From Allopontixanthobacter sp034376665 (GTDB lineage Bacteria; Pseudomonadota; Alphaproteobacteria; Sphingomonadales; Sphingomonadaceae): DNA of 20,434 nucleotides. Below, one piece after another: positions 16,466 through 20,434 of this stretch. The notes under the pieces were generated by a model that made no database searches, was not told the origin of the DNA, and saw only the letters and a program-made list of their open reading frames with translations. Location of the stretch: contig NZ_JAXMJI010000063.1 of assembly GCF_034376665.1 (NCBI RefSeq), positions 1 to 20,434 of the forward strand, in the 5' to 3' direction. Made by a program: the position numbers and the translations under genes. Every line of letters starts with the position of its first letter. Within the stretch, counting starts at the first letter, position 1.

Positions 16466-18535
16466 TCAGGGCTTCGGAACGAGCGACATTCCAAAGCCGC
16501 CGCCGGCGAGCATCGTCAGTGTCAGGGTGTCCCCAGTGGTGACAGTACGGCGTTCGCGCACCATGGCGAAGCGGTCCCCATCAATCCCGCCGCCGGGACC
16601 ATCGCGCCAGATCTCGGCGGTGTAGCGTTTGCCGGGTTCGAGGAAGCCGAGATCGATCACCGCCTCGCGCTGCTCGCTGTCGGTGACCCCGCCAACCCAC
16701 CAGTCCGGGCCGCCCCGCCGCTGCCGCGCAACAATTGCGAATTCGCCGATCCGCCCGTCCAGCACCCGCGTGCGTTCCCAATCGACCGGCACCTGCTTGA
16801 TGAACGCCAGCGCATCGGGATGCTTTCGGTAATTATCCGGCAGATCCGCCGCCATCTGGATCGGCGAATAGATCACCACATAATCGGCCAATTGGCGGGC
16901 CAGCGTATTGGGGATCGGCCGGCCGCCGCGCCCTTCCAGGCTGACAATGCCGGGGGTCAGGTCGAACGGGCCGGACAGCATCCGGGTGAACAGCAAGGTC
17001 GGTTCGTGCGAGGGCGGATTGGCCGGTTCGCCCCAGGCGTTGTATTCGGTGCCGCGCGCGCCCTCCCGCGTCAGTAGGTTGGGATAGGTGCGGCGCAGAC
17101 CGGTATCCTTGATCGGCTCATGCGCATTGATCGCGATCCGATGCGCCGCAGCCCGTTCCGCCACCAGCGTGTGGTGACGGGCCATGAACTGGCCGTCGTG
17201 CCACTCCCATTGCTCGGTACCGTCGGGGTCCTCGCGCAGCACCCCGCCCGCATCGGCGACATAGCCGGTCTTGACCGAATGCACCCCGTGCCGCTGGTAA
17301 TAGTCGAAAGCTTCCTCGAGTCCGCGTTCGTAAAGCCCTGCATTACCGGCGGTTTCGTGGTGGCCCATGATCCCGACCCCCTTGGCTTTGGCGTAGGCGG
17401 CGATGCGCTCCATGTCGAAATCGGGATAGGCTTCGGCAAATTTGAAATTGCGGCCGCTCTCGCTCCACCAACCCTGGTTCCAGCCTTCAATCAGGACCGA
17501 GCCGAAGCCGTGTTCGGCAGCGAAATCGATATAGCGCAGCGCGTTTTCGGTGGTCGCGCCGTGCTTAGGACCGTCGTTCCAGCTCCATTGGTCGAGATGC
17601 ATTCCCCACCAGATGCCGATGTATTTGTGCGGCTTGACCCAGCCGACATCGCCCAGCCGGTTGGGTTCATTGAGGTTCAGGATGATATCGGCCGCGGAAT
17701 ATAGTGCCGGTGCATCCTCTGCGATCAGGATCGTCCGCCACGGAGTGGTAAACGGAGCCGCGCGGCGCACTTTCCAGGGCTGCGACGACGGGGCGAGCCG
17801 GGTGCGGAACCTCTGACCGTCCAGCCGCTGCAGCCAGAAGGCCGAATAATCGGTCAGCGCCGCCTCGTGAATGGCGATATGCAAGCCGTCGGTTCGGCGA
17901 AAGGTGATCGGCGAATGCGCGGTGGTCACTTCGCTCGCCGGAGACCGGTTGTAGAGATATTCGTAGCGGTTCCATTCGCCTCCGGGAATCCACCACGCCT
18001 CCGCCTCTCCGGCGATGACGAATTCGGTCAGCTCCTCGTCGATCATCACATCGGCGAGTTGTTGCTGGTCGGGAAAGGCGAAGCGGAAGCCGACTCCGCC
18101 CTCGAACACCCGGGCAGTCAGATTGATGGTGCGCTTCGTTTTGCCGCGTTCAGTAATCGGGATGGTAATCTCGTTATAATGGTCTGTGACCAGGCGGTTT
18201 TCGCCCCAAGGCTGTTCCCAGACTTCACGGTGGCTTCGGCGGACGCTCTCGCCCAGCATCATGCCGTGTTCCCATTTGCCCGCGCCGCGCAGCATGAAGC
18301 CAAGGCGTGACGGCGCGATCACGTCCTTGCCGCCGCGTTCGATCCGGTAGGTGGCGACCTGCTTTTCGGTCGTCAGAATAAAGCACACGGTCCCTTCCGG
18401 CGAACACTCGCGGTAAGTGACGTCGTCCGCCGCCATCGCCGGTGCGGCGCCGGTCAGACAACCTGCCGCCGCCAGCGCAAGCAGCGCCGTGTGCGCTTTG
18501 CCGCGAAAGCTCGAACCTGCCGCTTTTTCCCGCAT
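16466..18535 (-). CDS. GH97 glycoside hydrolase (SusB-like alpha-glucosidase)
   Basis: A 689-residue exported GH97 enzyme. AAGAGG at 18548-18543 lies 7 bases from the ATG at 18535 but only 1 base from an in-frame ATG at 18541, so the inner start is preferred. The signal ends PAMA-ADD; an internal AAGC (Cys26) makes a lipoprotein form conceivable. The N-terminal beta-sandwich covers about 35-290, the TIM barrel about 295-580 (IEGWNQGWW, HSVKTGYVADAGG), and a C-terminal beta domain ends the protein. Three Glu occupy the SusB positions for an inverting mechanism: Glu394 (GHHETAGN), Glu473 (NAHEPIK) and Glu497 (GTEYNAW). The retaining GH97 alpha-galactosidases instead use an Asp nucleophile in the VKTGYV region. 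This supports an alpha-glucosidase. It converges on the sulfatase gene and is divergent from the sugar transporter, sharing operator 3 with it. Confidence 0.92.
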   Translation of the reverse strand: MREKAAGSSFRGKAHTALLALAAAGCLTGAAPAMAADDVTYRECSPEGTVCFILTTEKQVATYRIERGGKDVIAPSRLGFMLRGAGKWEHGMMLGESVRRSHREVWEQPWGENRLVTDHYNEITIPITERGKTKRTINLTARVFEGGVGFRFAFPDQQQLADVMIDEELTEFVIAGEAEAWWIPGGEWNRYEYLYNRSPASEVTTAHSPITFRRTDGLHIAIHEAALTDYSAFWLQRLDGQRFRTRLAPSSQPWKVRRAAPFTTPWRTILIAEDAPALYSAADIILNLNEPNRLGDVGWVKPHKYIGIWWGMHLDQWSWNDGPKHGATTENALRYIDFAAEHGFGSVLIEGWNQGWWSESGRNFKFAEAYPDFDMERIAAYAKAKGVGIMGHHETAGNAGLYERGLEEAFDYYQRHGVHSVKTGYVADAGGVLREDPDGTEQWEWHDGQFMARHHTLVAERAAAHRIAINAHEPIKDTGLRRTYPNLLTREGARGTEYNAWGEPANPPSHEPTLLFTRMLSGPFDLTPGIVSLEGRGGRPIPNTLARQLADYVVIYSPIQMAADLPDNYRKHPDALAFIKQVPVDWERTRVLDGRIGEFAIVARQRRGGPDWWVGGVTDSEQREAVIDLGFLEPGKRYTAEIWRDGPGGGIDGDRFAMVRERRTVTTGDTLTLTMLAGGGFGMSLVPKP

Positions 18536-18615
18536 CTTCATGCCTCTTGCCGTTGTCCGTCATCAGGGATAATGCCCCGTTTCGAATTGAAGGCATGGCG
18601 CAAGTATATTAGGCG

Positions 18616-18629
18616 CGCAACCGGTTACA
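18616..18629. promoter_or_regulatory. LacI-type operator 3, between the GH97 and sugar transporter genes
   Basis: CGCAACCGGTTACA fits TGNAANCGNTTNCA except at the first base, and contains the same AACCGGTT core as operator 2. It lies 81 bases from the preferred GH97 start and 55 bases from the transporter start, near an AT-rich TATATT (18605-18610). It is placed to control both divergent genes. Confidence 0.75.
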
Positions 18630-18683
18630 TGGCCGTCGAAGCCGTGGTCCGGGATTATGAACACTAAGGGAGGATAGGACGTA

Positions 18684-20144
18684 ATGGCACTGGCACCGGA
18701 ACTCGCGACGAGCAGCGATCCACTCCCGGCTGACGACGGAGGCCAGCACATCAACGCGCCCGGTCTGCAGTACTTCGTGATGGGGCTGTTCTTCATCTTT
18801 GGCGGTATCACCTCGCTCAACGACGTGCTTATCCCTAAACTGAAGGAGCTGTTCACGCTTTCCTACACCGAGGCGATGCTGGTGCAGTTCTGCTTCTTCG
18901 GCGCCTATCTGCTGATCGGCATTCCCGGCGCGCGGCTGGTCAAGCGCATCGGCTATATGCGCGGTGCGGTGGCCGGTCTCGTCACCATGATGGCGGGCTG
19001 CCTGCTGTTCATCCCTGCCAGCCAGACCGCGACCTACGCCCTGTTCCTGTTCGCGCTGTTCATTCTCGCCAGCGGCGTGGTGATCGTGCAGGTCGTGGCC
19101 AACCCGCTGATCAGCCTGCTCGGCCCGGCCAAGACCACCCACAGCCGCTTGACTTTTGCGCAGGCGTTTAATTCATTCGGCACCACCATTTTTCCGATTG
19201 TCGGTGCGGCGCTGATCCTCGGCAGCCTCGCCGCGATTTCCGCGGACCAATTGTCCGGCGCGGAATTGCAGGCGTACCGCCAGGCGGAAAGCGAAGCCAT
19301 CTGGCAGGGCTATCTCGGCCTCGCCGTGATGATCGGCATCGTGGCGCTGGCAGTCTGGATATTCCGCAACCGCTTGCCGCACGATGATAGGACGATGGGC
19401 GACGGCGAGCTGGTTTCCAACAATCGCTACCTCATCGGCCTTGCGCTCGCAGCGCTGGGCGTATTCCTCGCCATTCAAGTCAACGGCTGGCTGGGTGTGC
19501 TGGTTATCCTGCTCGCACCTGCTCTCTGGTTGTATGACAATGCCCTGCTGAAGCGTACCCGCTTCAGCTATGGGGCCTTGTGCATCTTCCTCTATGTGGG
19601 GGCGGAAGTCTCGATCGGCTCGATAGTCATTAATTACCTGCTGCAAGAGCATGTGATGGCGAATGGTGGGCCAATAACCGCTTTCCTCAACGGCATCGTC
19701 GGTGCCGAACCCAATGCTGTGGAATGGCTAATCGGCCTCTACTGGGGCGGCGCGATGCTTGGTCGGTTCATCGGCTCTGCGGCGCTACGGAAGTTTAGCC
19801 CGGGAAAAATCCTTGTCTTCAACGCAACCGGTGCAATCCTCTTGGTGTTGATTTCAACGAACACGACCGGCGAACTTGCCGGCTACACCCTGCTGGCGGT
19901 GGGCCTGATGAATTCGATCATGTTCCCGACCATCTTCTCGCTCGCCTGCGAGAAGCTGGGCAGCAAAGCGGCGGACGGTTCGGGCATCATCAATGTCGCC
20001 ATCTTCGGCGGGGCGGTCGTGCCGCTGCTCTATGGTGTGATGGCCGATGCCACCGGCGGCAACCTGGCGCTGGCCATGGTGATCCCGATCGTCTGCTACG
20101 CGATCATCGCCGGGTTCGGGATATTCGCCCGCCGCCCGGCCTGA
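18684..20144 (+). CDS. FHS-family sugar:proton symporter (FucP/GluP-type MFS transporter)
   Basis: A 486-residue inner-membrane permease of the fucose/glucose/galactose branch of the major facilitator superfamily. AAGGGAGGA precedes the ATG at 18684. After a 27-residue soluble N-terminus come about 12 hydrophobic segments. Family-typical stretches are FFIFGGITSLNDVLIPKLK, VVIVQVVANPLISLLGP with RLTFAQAFNSFGTTIFPIVG (the sugar-binding Asn/Gln region), WLIGLYWGGAMLGRFIGS, and NSIMFPTIFSLACEKLG. This subgroup is close to glucose/galactose carriers such as Brucella GluP, so glucose is the leading candidate cargo, which would fit a glucan-degrading locus. It is divergent from GH97 under operator 3 and converges on hemN. 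The long loop around residues 200-250 is typical of the FHS group. Confidence 0.92.
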   Translation: MALAPELATSSDPLPADDGGQHINAPGLQYFVMGLFFIFGGITSLNDVLIPKLKELFTLSYTEAMLVQFCFFGAYLLIGIPGARLVKRIGYMRGAVAGLVTMMAGCLLFIPASQTATYALFLFALFILASGVVIVQVVANPLISLLGPAKTTHSRLTFAQAFNSFGTTIFPIVGAALILGSLAAISADQLSGAELQAYRQAESEAIWQGYLGLAVMIGIVALAVWIFRNRLPHDDRTMGDGELVSNNRYLIGLALAALGVFLAIQVNGWLGVLVILLAPALWLYDNALLKRTRFSYGALCIFLYVGAEVSIGSIVINYLLQEHVMANGGPITAFLNGIVGAEPNAVEWLIGLYWGGAMLGRFIGSAALRKFSPGKILVFNATGAILLVLISTNTTGELAGYTLLAVGLMNSIMFPTIFSLACEKLGSKAADGSGIINVAIFGGAVVPLLYGVMADATGGNLALAMVIPIVCYAIIAGFGIFARRPA

Positions 20145-20146
20145 TC

Positions 20147-20161
20147 GTCTGACGCTCAGAC
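20147..20161. terminator. Short inverted repeat at the convergent transporter/hemN ends
   Basis: GTCTGA and TCAGAC form perfect 6-base arms around CGC, in the 11-base gap between the two stops and extending over the hemN stop. There is no T-run, so it is at best a weak bidirectional terminator. Confidence 0.3.
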
Positions 20162-20434
20162 TGCGGAGCTGAACCGCCGCGGCGTGTGTTGGCGGTATGG
20201 GTCGAACAGCGCCGCGATCGACCGCGCGTAGGGCAGGCCGTCGGCGGTGATAGTCAGGTGACCATCATGCACATCCGCCAGCCCGCGAGCGGCAAAGGCG
20301 CGGAGAGCTTCGCGCGTTTCCTGCTCGAGAGCCGGCGGCAGCAGCGCGCTGCCGGCACACAGCAGCGCCTCGATGATGTTTCCACGGACCTGATCATCCG
20401 GAGACCGGCGAATTCCGCGGCCCGCCGCCAGCTT
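20156..20434 (-). CDS. hemN: Oxygen-independent coproporphyrinogen III oxidase, C-terminal end (partial)
   Basis: The last 92 codons of a minus-strand gene whose start lies beyond the right edge. The stop is TGA at 20158-20156. The peptide includes VRGNIIEALLCAGS, LRAFAARGLADVHDG, LTITADGLPYARSIAALFDPY and ends RRFSSAV. This matches the HemN C-terminal domain, where LxVTxxGRxxxRxIAxxFDxY and a final HSxAV-like tail are typical of alphaproteobacteria. The radical SAM core with its CxxxCxxC motif is outside the window, so activity cannot be judged. HemN carries out anaerobic haem synthesis, has no link to glycan use, and marks the right boundary of the locus. Confidence 0.8.
   Translation of the reverse strand, partial: KLAAGRGIRRSPDDQVRGNIIEALLCAGSALLPPALEQETREALRAFAARGLADVHDGHLTITADGLPYARSIAALFDPYRQHTPRRFSSAV

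Noticed and set aside
19365..19378. CGCAACCGCTTGCC, operator-like, inside the FHS transporter gene
   Set aside because: It misses both outer bases of the consensus and lies mid-gene over an Asn-Arg-Leu codon run; likely a coding coincidence, though an auxiliary looping site cannot be excluded.
1..20434. Mobile elements, CRISPR arrays, tRNA/rRNA genes, riboswitches
   Set aside because: No transposase or integrase protein, no regularly spaced direct repeats, no tRNA-like sequence with TTCGA-type loop in a gap, and no intergenic region large enough for a typical riboswitch with recognisable core was found on reading.

Overview
The window comes from a GC-rich genome whose protein styles point to an alphaproteobacterium, most likely Sphingomonadales (an Erythrobacter/Sphingomonas-like organism). 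The clues are an Oar-type TonB receptor with the EIIVTGAR box, a NodT-type outer-membrane lipoprotein, a HemN C-terminus of alphaproteobacterial type, and glycan genes arranged without SusD. That placement is inference from protein character; no marker gene for taxonomy is present.

Nearly the whole window (about 1.4-20.1 kb) is one glycan-utilisation locus. The left edge (1-1072, minus) is the N-terminal part of a NodT-family efflux outer-membrane lipoprotein that looks unrelated. Next, on the plus strand, come an MFS transporter (1362-2582), a LacI-family repressor (2657-3661), and a tightly overlapping trio: secreted alpha/beta-hydrolase esterase (3762-4526), endonuclease/exonuclease/phosphatase-fold lipoprotein (4519-5445) and GH2 lipoprotein glycosidase (5442-7604). 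Converging on GH2 from the right is a minus-strand unit: an Oar-like TonB-dependent receptor (9163-12210) followed by a GH144-type 'glucoamylase family' lipoprotein (7608-9092). A strong hairpin lies in the gap between these two. Divergent from the receptor are a BglX-like GH3 lipoprotein (12417-14762) and a type I sulfatase lipoprotein (14768-16444). A GH97 enzyme (16466-18535, minus) converges on the sulfatase and is divergent from a FucP/GluP-type sugar transporter (18684-20144). The right edge is the C-terminal end of oxygen-independent coproporphyrinogen III oxidase (hemN, minus), a housekeeping gene.

Three sites read directly from the sequence tie the locus together. TGTAACCGCTTGCA (3720-3733), TGTAACCGGTTTCA (12301-12314) and CGCAACCGGTTACA (18616-18629) all fit, or miss by one base, the LacI-family operator TGNAANCGNTTNCA. 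Each lies in the upstream region of one transcription unit or of a divergent pair, so the LacI protein at 2657-3661 plausibly controls all five degradation and uptake units as a local regulon.

A working model is as follows. The TonB receptor imports oligosaccharides; GH144 (founding activity endo-beta-1,2-glucanase) and GH3 cut a beta-glucan backbone; GH2, GH97, the sulfatase, the esterase and the EEP-fold protein strip branches or ester substituents; the FucP/GluP-type and MFS carriers take the monosaccharides into the cytoplasm. Five of the locus enzymes carry lipoboxes, suggesting a membrane-anchored cascade. The combination of GH144+GH3 with three different predicted ester-removing enzymes is the most unusual feature, and the substrate cannot be fixed from sequence alone. 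I saw no tRNA, rRNA, CRISPR, IS element or attachment site.
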